DNA of 64,000 nt from Semisulcospira habei (Eukaryota; Mollusca; Gastropoda; Semisulcospiridae), in the NCBI GenBank assembly GCA_036245525.1, contig BTPG01000001.1, forward strand, positions 223,009,409-223,073,408, given 5' to 3'. Shown one piece after another: positions 29,061 through 38,497 of the stretch; the stretch's first letter is position 1, and every line of letters begins with the position of its first letter. The translations under genes and the position numbers were made by a program. The notes beneath the pieces are model-generated. The model was not told the origin of the DNA. It did no database searches and worked only from the letters and a program-made list of their open reading frames with translations.

Positions 29061-31680
29061 CCAGGGCCGGATCCTAAAGGCCCCGGCTGAGGGAAGCGAG
29101 TACGATTACGGAGCGGTAATTCTTGACGGAAAAAGGAGCTTAACCTTGGTCGTTGAAGAGCCCTAAGGGGAACTCTGCCCGTAGGGATAGTGAGATCGTG
29201 GGGGCGGAACCGCCGAGAGGCGCGCCCCGACTGGTAGAATCTCCCCTAGCCGTCGCACACAACACTGTTAACAGTCCGCGGGCTGCTGCCATAGCCGTCC
29301 CGCCCCCTCCGAGAATCCAAGGCAGGGGGGCCACCAGGAAGAGAACCGTGGAGCAGGAAGAAGATACTGCAGAATCTTCGGCACCACACCGAAAGGGGGT
29401 AGGCCACAAGGAACAGTCCATCCCAAGAAGAACAGCGCGTCTGCAACCCGGGCGAGAGGCTGAGCCCGTGGTTCTCTCAGTGCCTAGCCGGAGGCCAAAG
29501 GCCCCATAAACCAACCGGCCCAGAGTAACGGGCAGGACTCTAGGCTGTAACCGTACGCCTGGGAGGGCCGGTAGAGTGTGGCGTAGCCCTAGCCGCGCCT
29601 AAGTCCACAGAAGAAGGCGGGTCGAGATCGCTCAAAGTCGGGTTCGCCTGACTCCCCGAAAAGGTGAGAGGCAGCCGACAGGTATCGAAGTGTCGTCCTT
29701 ACGAGGGTAACTGTCTCCAGCCTGGTCAAGGAAGTCCCCACAAGCATGCTGTCGCGGACTTGTTTGGAGGTGGTAGCGAAGATCCGCCCTGAAAGAAGAC
29801 GGGACTCATAGTACCGAAGACAAGCTGCGCGACGACTACAGCGTCCGGCCAGCGCGCTCAACTGAGCGCAGTCCCGGAAATCCTGACTGAAGTGCTGCGT
29901 TCTTGCCCTAGGAGCGTGGTCAGAGCCGTCCTCTCGGGTCTGTACCTGCTACCGGTGAAGAAGCTCGCTCTCGTAGCTAACTCTCGCCAAACCATTGCCA
30001 CAGGGCAGGAACCACTCGGGAAGGTCCTAAATGGAGCGCTGACCTCCTGCGTAGGGCCAAGAGGACAAGGCCCCACCTTCTTGGAAGCAGCAACGTAGGG
30101 CTAACCAGCTAAAATGCTGCAACCTGTTCCCGCGTCCAAACTCGAGCCGAAGCAGTCGGCGGAACCGGGCAGAGTCCACTAGTCGTGTGGGAGCTGCCAA
30201 CTGTTTTCTGTAAGAATCCGAGTCGCCGACGTCGGCGGAACCGGACAGCGTCCAAAGGAGGACTGTGGTAGCTGCCGGAGCAGGAGAACGGGCCCGTGAC
30301 CGAAGTCGCGGTGCTGACTGTTCTGTGGCCTGCAAAAACCACTAACCGTCAGCGTAACTGTAGATTAACATATGTCGACAAGTCAACGGAAGCCAGCCAG
30401 CGCGCTAGCCGGGTCTGTGTTAGCTGCCGGAGTAAGAACGGACGCGCAACCGAAATCGCAGCGTCGACTGTTCCAACGCCTGGTAGAGCCCCAAACCGGG
30501 ACTGTGGGGATTACCAGCGTGTTAGACTTGTACTTGAGAGGAGAGTCTGTATCTGAAGCTTGGCTCTAGTAGCAGTGGCCGGAAAGGGTGCACTAGACGG
30601 GTCTGTGTTAGCTGCCGGCGCAGGAGGACGGGCTCGCGGCCTAAGCTGCGGCGTTGACTGTAGTCTCACCAGGTGAAAAACCACTAGTCGGGTCTGAGGG
30701 TCTTACCGGAGTCGGACCTATATCCGTGCTGGACTTGCCAGCTGCAACATAGCGTACCAAGGAACCAAGCGCAAGCGCCCCCGCAGGTACACAAGAACAG
30801 TGGAACTGCAAGAAGAAGATCACGGCGTATGCTGACCCACGGCGCCCTACCCCGTCCCATGAGCGCTGGACAGAAGCCGAGACCGAGATTACCTTGTCAG
30901 AACACAAGGAAGAGGCAAGAAAGAACGTAACAAAAGAGTAGCCAGGCGCTGTCCCACCAAGATGGCGACAAAAACCGAAACCCATCCGGTCAAGGGCTGC
31001 GAACGGCGCAGGAAGCAGAGACGCCTGTCACAACTGGCCGGCGAAGATGGAACAGAACCGCGAGGCAAAGGTAGCAACCAGGGCCTATGCAAGTCCACCA
31101 CTCGACAAGGCGAAGCCAGAGTGCACAAGCCGAAGAAGGCGTGTCGTACCAGGGCGAAGAACGCACTGGTGAAGTCCCGGAAGCCGGCTGGCTGAAGGAG
31201 GGACTAGCGACGCTAGGCTTGCCTCTGCGCGTAGATCCCCGCGGAAGCCTGTCTCTCCATAGAGTGAAGGAGGACCGAAGAAGAGGGGGAGGAACTTCGC
31301 CAACACCCAAGTGAGAAGTCGGCGAGCTGAGCGAAGAGCCGATGTCGTCCGAAAAAAGGTAAAGAACCAGTCGTAGAGTCTCGAAGAAGAAGGCGACAGC
31401 CGAATCCGAAGGATGACGGCTGAGAATATCCGGTTCGAAGAAGCGAGGCCGTCCATCCCTCGAGGCGCAAGGAGGGGCGAGAGGCTCCCAGAGCGCCGAA
31501 ACGCCGCACGAGAGGAAGACGCAACCCGCCCGTGAAGCCCGCAGGCGGCTCGTCATACGGGCGGAGGGACCGCGAAAGATGGACGGTCAGCAGCGACTGA
31601 GATCCGAACGCGGGTGCCGGAGACCGCTCCCCGAGCGGAACCGGTCTAGGGACAAGAGCCCGCCGGGCCATCTGGGGGGG
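29060..31680. other. Degenerate interior of DIRS E
   Basis: GC-rich sequence with many short overlapping frames and no convincing protein. A recurring phrase of the type GGGTCTGTGTTAGCTGCCGG appears near 30230, 30410, 30600 and 30690, and relatives occur in DIRS C near 58590 and 62640-62830. It is probably a short family-specific internal repeat. Confidence 0.5.
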
Positions 31681-31714
31681 GGGGGGGACCCACCGTAGTT
31701 GCCCACGACCGCTC

Positions 31715-33400
31715 AGCAAAGCAAGGCGGGGAGGGAACAGTCCAAAGTCACGCCAAGACCGCTCAGCGAAAGTGAAGCGGTGAGGGGACAGACTAAAGTC
31801 ACGCCAATCCCGCTCAGCGAAAGCGAAGCGGGGAGGGGACAGTCTATAGTCACGCCTAGTCCGCTCAGCGAAAGGCGAAGCGGGGAGGGTATAGTCTATA
31901 GTCACGCCAAGCCCGCTCAGCGAAAGCGAAGCGGGGAGGGGACCGTAAAAGTCACGTCAAGCCCGCTCAGCGAAGAGGGGAGGGGACAGGCTGTAGTCAC
32001 ACCAAGCCCGCTCAGCAAAAAGCGAAGCGGGGAGGGGACAGTCTATAATCACGCCAAGCCTGCTCAGCTGACGCGAAGCAGGGAGGGGACAGTCTTAAAG
32101 TCACGCCAAGCCCGCTCAGCGAAGAGCGAAGTGGGGAGGGGACATTCCGTAGTCACGCCAAGCCCGCTCAGCAAAAAGCAAAGCGGGGAGGGGACAGTCT
32201 ATAATCACGCCAAGCCTGCTCAGCAAAATCGAAGCAGGGAGGGGACAGTCTTAAAGTCACGCCAAGCCCGCTCAGCGAAGAGTGAAGCAGGGAGGGGACA
32301 GTCTGTAGTCACACCAAGCCCGCTCAGCAAAAAGTGAAGCGGGTTTTTTTTTTTTGGTTGTACAGCAACAAGGCTTTCTCAGGACGTGCCTGCACTGCTT
32401 GTGAAAAAAAAAAAAAAACTAAACAGAACATTGAATGTATGTCGCCAGCCGGTCAAATACATTAAATAAACCTAACACATGGGGCCTAAATAAAGCTAAG
32501 ACCATTTAGCAACACACATCCAATATCAAGAGCTACAGGCAGTGCAGACAGTAGGGAGAGTGTTAAAAAGGCAAATACAGGTGAATGGACAAAGGGTAGA
32601 CAGAAACACATGCCCCAGAATAGAGAGAAAAACCCACCCTGTGGGGCTGACCAGGGTGACCCTGGGAACTAAAAAGTACCTAACCCCACCCAAGTCCCCC
32701 AGGGCAGACCCGGGTGGGGGAAAAGTGAAGCGGGGAGGGGACAGTCTATAATCACGCCAAGCCTGCTCAGCAAAAGCGAAGCAGGGAGGGGACAGTCTTA
32801 AAGTCACGCCAAGCCCGCTCAGCGAAAAGCGAAGCGGGGAGGGGACAGTCTGAAGTCACGCCAAGCCCGCTCAGCAGAAAGCGAAGCGGGGAGGGGTCAG
32901 ATGGGGCGAACGAATCCGCACCTGTGAATAAATGTCTGAGTCACACCAAGCCCGCCTGGAAAGTTCGGGGCGGGGGGGAGGGGGGGGGGGGACAGAAGGT
33001 GTCACGACAAGCCCGCTCAGGAAAAGCGAAGCGGGAGGGGACAAAAGGTGCGCACGAATCCGCACCTGTGAGTAAATGTCTGAGTCACACCGGGCCCGCC
33101 TGGAAAGTTCGGGGCGGGGGGACAGAAAGGTGTCACGCCAAGCCCCCTCAGGAAAAGCGAAGCGGGGAGGGGACAAATGGTGTGCACGAATCCGCACATG
33201 TGAGTAAATATCTGAGTCACACTGGGCCCGCTGGAAAATACGGGGCGGACAGGGGGGGGGGGGGGGGGGGGGGTGGACAGAAAGTAGTCACGCCAAGCCT
33301 GCTCAGGAAGGCGGAGCGGGGAGGGGACAATATTGTGGGGTGCGTGTGACCATAATCACACCGGGCCCGCCTGGGGGGGGGGGGGGGGGGGGGGGGGTGA
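31715..33400. repeat. 51-bp minisatellite inside DIRS E
   Basis: Units of the form GTCACGCCAAGCCCGCTCAG + CGAAAGCGAAGCGGGGAGGG + GACAGTCTATA repeat with ~51-bp period from 31748, interrupted by a retroposon at 32344-32720. Each unit contains a CCCGCT...AGCGGG inverted repeat. After about 32900 the units change (CCGCACCTGTGA, poly-G runs at 33254-33273 and 33374-33397). Because 51 is a multiple of three, long open frames arise on both strands. The array lies in the sense-strand gag region of E, and the minus-strand reading (RDYRLSPPRFAFAER) may once have been a gag repeat. Confidence 0.8.
32344..32720 (-). mobile_element. Non-autonomous retroposon (family S, copy 2) inserted in the minisatellite
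   Basis: This 377-bp element is nearly identical to the PolB insertion at 9217-9603. It is flanked by perfect 14-bp duplications (32330-32343 and 32721-32734, AAAAGTGAAGCGGG) of minisatellite sequence. On the minus strand it starts CCCCCACCCGGG and ends with an A-run (CAACCAAAAAAAAAAA). The tail differs from copy 1, which has (AATC)n. Confidence 0.85.
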
Positions 33401-33689
33401 CGTAAACGTAGGAAACCGGGTCCGCTCAGACGAACCAGAGCGGGTGGGTAACCTCTTTACTACAAAATAATGGAGCTTCCGTCATTTAATGTGGGGAGCA
33501 TGACCCTGATACTCGCCTGCCCTGCTCAAAAGACTCGGAAAGGAGAGGGAGTTTCTGCGCGGCTAAGGTAAAAGAAGGGGACTTACCTGCGGGCTGGAAG
33601 GCCCGGAAGCCGTAGTGAAGTGGGGCCCGAGAAGCCGACGTAGCGACGTCATCCTGCGGAGAAGTCCGGGGAGAACGTTGAGTCCAGGA

Positions 33690-33900
33690 AGAAAGGACAC
33701 GTCTGTAGGATCCCACACCTGAGACCGCCGGTCCTCACTCCCGTCAGCACACCCGTCACACATCCCGTCGGAAGAGCAGTAGAGCATGGCCGGCAGGCGA
33801 CGAGGGCGTCCGAGGGCCACAGAAATCCTCACAAAAGGGGGCAACACTTCAACAGAATCCGCCATAGCGTTCGTTGTACACTGTTCACAGGAAGGAACAC
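33690..33900 (-). pseudogene. Decayed Cys-rich gag start of DIRS E
   Basis: CEQCTT...YCSSDGMCDGCADGSED recalls the Cys-rich gag module and following CDVCATWPD segment of DIRS B. The spacing is disturbed and no continuous frame links it to other gag sequence. The call rests mainly on position next to the right terminus and on the CDGCADG segment. Confidence 0.4.
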
Positions 33901-34383
33901 ACTCAAGCGCCGAACTCACACCGCGAGGCAAAAGCCACGTGAGTAAAGTCACAAGCTGAAACCCCAAGGCTGCAGCCAAGGACGAAGTTCATTGAAAGTC
34001 AAACCGGTCGGGACCGGTCGGCGCTAAGTCCACACACAGTAAAAACGTTGAAGTGTAGAACACCCAACGAAGTACACCAAGTCCAAGGAGAAGTCAAAAA
34101 CAAGGCAAAAGCCAAGTAGTAGTAAACCACAGAAGAACCGGTCAAAAACCATAGCAAGGCAAAAGCCCGACCGTCCACGGTCGAGCTAAGAGTGAAACTG
34201 AGGTGAGTTCTCCACACGCATGGCGGGATAGGTTGGTAGGGGAGGACACCCGGGCGCCTATACTTGAATCCCCGGTGTCTCCTCCCCAGTTGTGTAGGGG
34301 ACACAACTTTGGGCTGAAATCTACAGGCAATTGAGTGTATTCCATATAGTAATGCCATCGGTAATGTATTTTGAAAAAACAAA

Positions 34384-34706
34384 CTCCCAAGCTGCGACCA
34401 CTTCTGCTCCTTCCATGTAGTGCACTGCGCGCAGGTACGGGCTGAGGAGCAGCCGGAACAGGGAAAACACAGAGTATGAGAGTCCGTCGGCCACTGGAAT
34501 CCCTTACATCTCCTGCAGGTGCATAGCTGAGCGCTGCAACACAAAGCAGAAGCCATGAAGCAATCGCGTGGGGCCAGTAACGAAAGGCCCCGTGAACAGT
34601 ACTCACACACCAGTCGAGGGCTAAGCCCACACTCGACGGAAAAATTCGAGAAATTTCCACAGAATATGCCGACGGTGCCATAAACAGTCTGTTTACTCAT
34701 AGGCAT
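34384..34706 (-). pseudogene. gag N-terminus of DIRS A with Cys-rich module
   Basis: The frame from 34706 runs into CTCRRCKGFQWPTDSHTLC followed by FPCSGC and CAQCTTW, closely matching DIRS B (CAQCGDFKRPTDDHAVC...PCSGC). A GCTTTGTGTTGCAG acceptor-like site (near 34540-34527) lies just upstream of the module, as in B, C and D. The frame runs into DIRS E at 34383 and the rest of gag continues at 27858. Confidence 0.7.
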
Positions 34707-34799
34707 AACCCGTGGCCTTACCTCACCATCTTCTGGCCACTAGCGAAGCTTGCAACATAGTATAGCAGTAGAACAATCCAACAGAGAGGATGAAGCCGG

Positions 34800-35019
34800 T
34801 GAACCGTTCACGGTGAAGCTAAGGGTAAGACTGGCGGGTATACATGGCTCACGTGACCGGATGGAGGGAGGGGAGACTACCCGGTCATTTGGATACAACT
34901 CTCTGAGTTACGGCCCTTGTCGTGTAGGTACACACAAAGGGCCTTAGGTTGAAATCAGGTAAGTTAAGGAGTATATTCCACATAGTAATGCAATCGGTAA
35001 TGTATTTTGAGGAAACAAA
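34800..35019. repeat. Right terminal inverted repeat of DIRS A
   Basis: Reverse complement of 14395-14610 (CGTGTAGGTACACACAAAGG against CCTTTGTGTGTACCTACACG). It ends GGTAATGTATTTTGAGGAAAC then AAA at 35017-35019. Confidence 0.85.
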
Positions 35020-35618
35020 TGCTGATGTGCTGTCTCTCTTGCAGATGGGCTGTATGAGCGACCCATGCACTTGTAGCAAGTATTCTGGCTTAGAAGTAAA
35101 CCTGCCTGTGCTGGTATCTTGTCAGCATACAGTTTGTCAAGCTAAGTGCATCACAGTACCACCCACACACCAACACACACACCACATTACACAACATATA
35201 ACATGGCACAACATGGCACACACAACACAATGCAATGCAGTGCAATGCAACAGCCCTGAAAGTCTAAAATTTTGCCCACCAGCCTTTGGCTAGTGACTTC
35301 CAAGTTTTACTAGCCAAACTGAAAATGTTACTAGCCAAAACTGAAAATTTTACTACTGAAAATAGCCCAACTCAACAGTATAATGTACCACAAGTGTTTG
35401 ACGCCCAATGTTAGAGAGTGTTTTCTGCCCAGAGGCATTGAGAACAAATATTTGAACAGACAATCATTACCAAGTTAATGTTCATGGCCTGACTTCAGGC
35501 TTTTGACAGTATCAAGTGGAGAAATAACTGACAAAGTCCCCATGTGAACTGTGGTGGGATTTTTATTTATTTATTTTTTTGTGTAAGTAGAGCTGGGCTT
35601 CTGTTTTCACAACAGGAT
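35020..35618. other. POLRMT intron DNA
   Basis: No gene seen. CA-rich and TGCAATGCAATG-type low-complexity sequence lies at 35160-35260. CTCTCTTGCAG at 35034-35044 (plus strand) looks like an acceptor but is on the wrong strand for the host gene and no coding sequence follows. Confidence 0.5.
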
Positions 35619-35851
35619 CAGGGGCGGATTTTGGGGGTGTGCACTTGTGCACGTGCACACCCCCCTGAATGCACCAGATTGCACAGATTATAACCATTAT
35701 TTTCAAAAATTTTTTCTGGGGAGGGCATGCCCCCAGACCCCCCTAGTTCACTCGCCTGCGAAGCAGGCTCGCGCTTGTGGCTTTGCCACTTTGCATTAAT
35801 GGTTTCAGGGAAGAGTGCACACCCCCTCAACAATGGCAAAATCCGCCCCTG
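35619..35851. mobile_element. hAT-like MITE (233 bp)
   Basis: Terminal inverted repeats CAGGGGCGGATTTTG / CAAAATCCGCCCCTG. The inner GGGCATGCCCCCAGACCCCC segment is typical of widespread hAT-derived MITEs with CAGGGGCGG termini. It is flanked by AGGAT on both sides (35614-35618, 35852-35856), shorter than the 8-bp duplication expected for hAT, so the superfamily is tentative. No coding capacity. Confidence 0.7.
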
Positions 35852-36211
35852 AGGATCTGTAGACCGCCAGGTATAAATTTTAGAGGGTACACAGACCCCC
35901 ATCCTATCATTATAGAGGGTCCGCAGATTTATTTAAGAAAAACTGCATCATCTGTATGTTCCTTAAAATAAATGAACTCATTTCGCTCTCTTCTCTTTAT
36001 ATGTGTTGTTACAGTGTGTGTGTGTGTGTGTCCTTTCCATGATACTGATTCTTTAACTGGTGAGCTATCGCGCAAAAGCCTGTCTCCCTCGCTCTCTCAC
36101 ACACAGAAAAACATATATCTATTTTATGATCGTTTGATAATGTATTGTAACAGAGAAAAGCGTTTTCTGCTCAACGCGGCAGATTGACAACCAAAGTGTG
36201 ACTTGGTCTAA

Positions 36212-36213
<2 letters not shown>

Positions 36214-36273
<60 letters not shown>
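36214..36273. repeat. (TG)n microsatellite
   Basis: About 30 uninterrupted TG units in POLRMT intron DNA. The flanking 35852-36823 holds no gene that I can support. Confidence 0.95.
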
Positions 36274-36275
<2 letters not shown>

Positions 36276-37171
36276 CTGATGTACTTAAAAGTTTGTTTCA
36301 TCCGTTTAACCACTGTTTCTCCAATTAAAAAAAACCTGACAAACTTATTTCTGTTCAAATTTCTGGAGTTGCTTTTTCAGTTTGCCTCAGTGCACATTGC
36401 GCATCACATGCCATTGGAGTGCCATCGTGCTTTAGCCATGGAAATACACGCAGCACAGCCATGAACTCTGAAAACTGCGTCGTAGCGGCGGTGCCACACA
36501 CGGCCCGGGCCAGAGGGGTAGCATTTCTGGTACTGTCGCTTGTCGATGGAGATGGCAGTGTCGAAGTGCAACTTTCTTCTTAGCGATTATCAAGATCAGA
36601 GGGTGCCGGATTGAAGAATCCGAAGCATTCCAGCTTCTTTTGCTTTTTCTCCACCATGTACAACTTCGTTCAAGATCGAAAGTGAAACGCACGATGCCAT
36701 GTCCCATAATAGTATGTATGGTGACGTCGCAGCAAGTAACGCGTTCAACATGTAGCACGCACTTTGTAATAACATGCTGACACCACACATAAACTAACAG
36801 TTTGCCCACCCTGTTAAAAAAATGCCCCGCCACACATGCCGATTGTGTCCCGATTTTGAAGCCGAATCCGATCCGATTGCGATCGGATGACGTCACATAT
36901 CCGATCCGATCCCAATCGGCTGGGAATCGGGTGTTAAAAACCTGCTCTATTTTTCCGATCCGAATCGGCCCCGATTGTAAGTTTCAAACAATCAGAGCGC
37001 GTCTCGCAAAGCACGTCGTTTCAGTTTGAAAATGGCGGAAGATCAGTACCACCTTCGTTGCCGATGTTTCGCCCGCCTCAGTCTTCCCGAATATGATGCA
37101 AAACTGCTGATAATGCAAGCACATCATCATCACTGTCCAAACTAGCAGCTATTTCGCTGAACAGGTACAGG

Positions 37172-37654
37172 CCCCGCCACACATGCCGGTTGTGCCCCAA
37201 TTTTGAAGCCGATTCCGATCCAATTGTGATCGGATGACGTCATATATCCGATCCGATCCCAATCGGCTGGGAATCAGGTGTCTAGAACCTGCTCTATTTT
37301 TCTGATACGAATCGGCCCCGATTGTAAGCTTCAACCAATCAGTGCGCGTCTTGCAAAGCACGTCGTTTCAGTTTGAAAATGGCGGAAGATCAGTACCACC
37401 TTCGTTGCCGATGCCTCGCCCGCCTCTTCCCGAATATGATGCAAAACTGCTGATAATGCAAGCACATCATCATCACTGTCAAAACTAGCAGCCATTTTGC
37501 AGAAACAGGTACGACTTTGATCCTCAGTTCAAACCGGTCGGCTAAAAGTCGGGAAATGTGTGGCAGTGCACACGTTTTTATAATCCGGCCCGATCACCTA
37601 CCGATTCGAAACTGCCCGGGAATCGGCCTCAAAATCGGGCATGTGTGGCAGGGC
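37172..37654. mobile_element. Inner copy of the same DNA transposon (self-nested)
   Basis: The 483-bp copy has GCCCCGCCACACATGCC at 37172-37188 and its complement (one mismatch) at 37638-37654. Its interior matches outer-copy sequence 36830-37165 and 37660-37700/38040-38120 in order. It is inserted at a position of the outer copy equivalent to 37510 of the inner one. Confidence 0.7.
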
Positions 37655-37699
37655 CTCTTCGATTCAAACCGGTCGGCTAAAAAAAGTCAGGGAATGTGG

Positions 37700-38010
37700 T
37701 TAGTTAGTTCGGGTTTAACGTCCACAGCACCGAGGTGATCATGGACGGCCCTGACATGCGGGTTACGGGGGACAGGGGAATATATTGCCTATGCAGTATG
37801 ACCTGAACACTGATCAACTCAGGCGCACTCCAACTGTGCCACTTTGATTTACCAGGACCTTTCAACGGACATGCTATTGAACAAATCCGCTTTTCCCCCT
37901 GGATTGTGAGTCCAGCTACCGGGGCCAGGATGGGATTTGAACCCACGACCCGGCGATTCCCTTTACTCTCCTGCTCCGAGGTTTAACCGCCTGAGCTATT
38001 TTGGTCTCTA
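37700..38010 (-). mobile_element. tRNA-derived SINE
   Basis: On the minus strand the 5' end has an A box TAGCTCAGGCGG (37998-37987) and a B box GGTTCAAATCC (37943-37933) with tRNA-like spacing. It then has a unique body and a 3' end GACGTTAAACCCGAACTAAC. That tail matches the GTTAAACCCAAATAACTAAC ends of the LINE copies here, implying mobilisation by that LINE. A poorly matched duplication (GGGAATGTG / GGAAATGTG) flanks it, next to a G-run at 38011-38038. Confidence 0.85.
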
Positions 38011-38497
38011 ATGGGGGGGGGGGGGGGGGGGGGGGGGGAAATGTGTGGCAGTGCACACGTTTTTGTAGTCCGGTCCGATCACACTCCGATTCTAAACTGC
38101 TCAAGAATTGGCCTCAAAATCTGGCATGTGTGGCGGGGCTTTACACTCGCATGGACTCCGGCGTCGGGTCAATTCTGAATGCAGCCACGACTGAGCGAGC
38201 GGCTAAACGAACCAATTAATCACTAAAATTAGAACGACTGTCACCGACCACTGTTATGGTACGCACAGTTTGAGTTATTTGGTTAGTTATTTGGGTTTAA
38301 CGCCGAGCAGGCGACTAAGGCCATCTCACGGCGGGATGGGTAAAAATCTGGTCAGCCAGACTAAAAGCAAGGTCTTAAGACAAGATGTAAATATAGATTA
38401 AAAATCTCAGGCTAAAATGTCGTACATGTCTTTAAAAGAAACGTCTACAGACTCTCAAAAAGGGCAAATAAAAAAGATTCACATAGTCTATGAATGC

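Larger units (their letters stand above)
27859..34383 (-). mobile_element. DIRS-type retrotransposon E, inserted in the gag of DIRS A (~6.5 kb)
   Basis: The left block 27862-28213 and right terminus 34160-34383 are inverted repeats, for example CCTATACTTGAATCCCCGG against its complement at ~27993. The right 41 bp (CCATATAGTAATGCCATCGG... to AAACAAA) is the exact complement of 28167-28210. Junctions are AAA at 27859-27861 and 34381-34383. The interior is heavily degraded: YR fragments at 28290-29060, unidentifiable DIRS-like sequence to about 31680, a minisatellite to 33400, and a decayed Cys-rich gag start at 33900-33690. Confidence 0.88.
14355..35019 (-). mobile_element. DIRS-type tyrosine-recombinase retrotransposon A (outer, interrupted)
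   Basis: The left terminal block (14355-14700) and right terminus (about 34800-35019) are long inverted repeats of each other, for example AAGGGCCGTAACTCAGAGAG at 14478 against its complement near 34900. Inside, on the minus strand, are a gag remnant (34706-34384 and 27840-26335), RT/RNase H (17780-16000) and a tyrosine recombinase (about 16000-14740), all full of frameshifts. Junctions are AAA at both ends with no longer duplication, as expected for recombinase-mediated insertion. After subtracting the nested LINE (with DIRS B) and DIRS E, the element is about 5.6 kb. It is in the POLRMT intron, sense to the gene. Confidence 0.85.
36824..38139. mobile_element. Non-autonomous DNA transposon with GCCCCGCCACACATGCC termini (outer copy)
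   Basis: The left terminus 36824-36840 (GCCCCGCCACACATGCC) is inverted at 38123-38139. Inner repeats of AATCGGCC/GATCCGATC type extend the terminal symmetry. It is interrupted by a second copy of the same family (37172-37654) and by a SINE (about 37704-38010) with a G-run. Both copies carry ATGGCGGAAGATCAGTACCACC followed by a short frame (MAEDQYHLRCRC), possibly the start of an ancestral transposase or co-protein gene. The superfamily is not certain; PIF/Harbinger is one possibility. Confidence 0.65.

Noticed and set aside
31699..32337. 212-codon plus-strand frame of repeated SHAKPAQ units
   Set aside because: Product of a 51-bp minisatellite whose period is a multiple of three; the element's genes are on the other strand.
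31715..33400. CRISPR-like regular repeats
   Set aside because: Contiguous minisatellite units without unique spacers, in eukaryotic DNA inside a retroelement.
35030..35293. Plus-strand exon after CTCTCTTGCAG
   Set aside because: Host gene is on the other strand, and the downstream frame runs into CA-rich low-complexity sequence with no recognisable protein.
37930..38000. Functional tRNA gene
   Set aside because: A and B boxes are present, but the sequence continues into a SINE body and tail and lacks a complete cloverleaf; it is the tRNA-derived head of a SINE.
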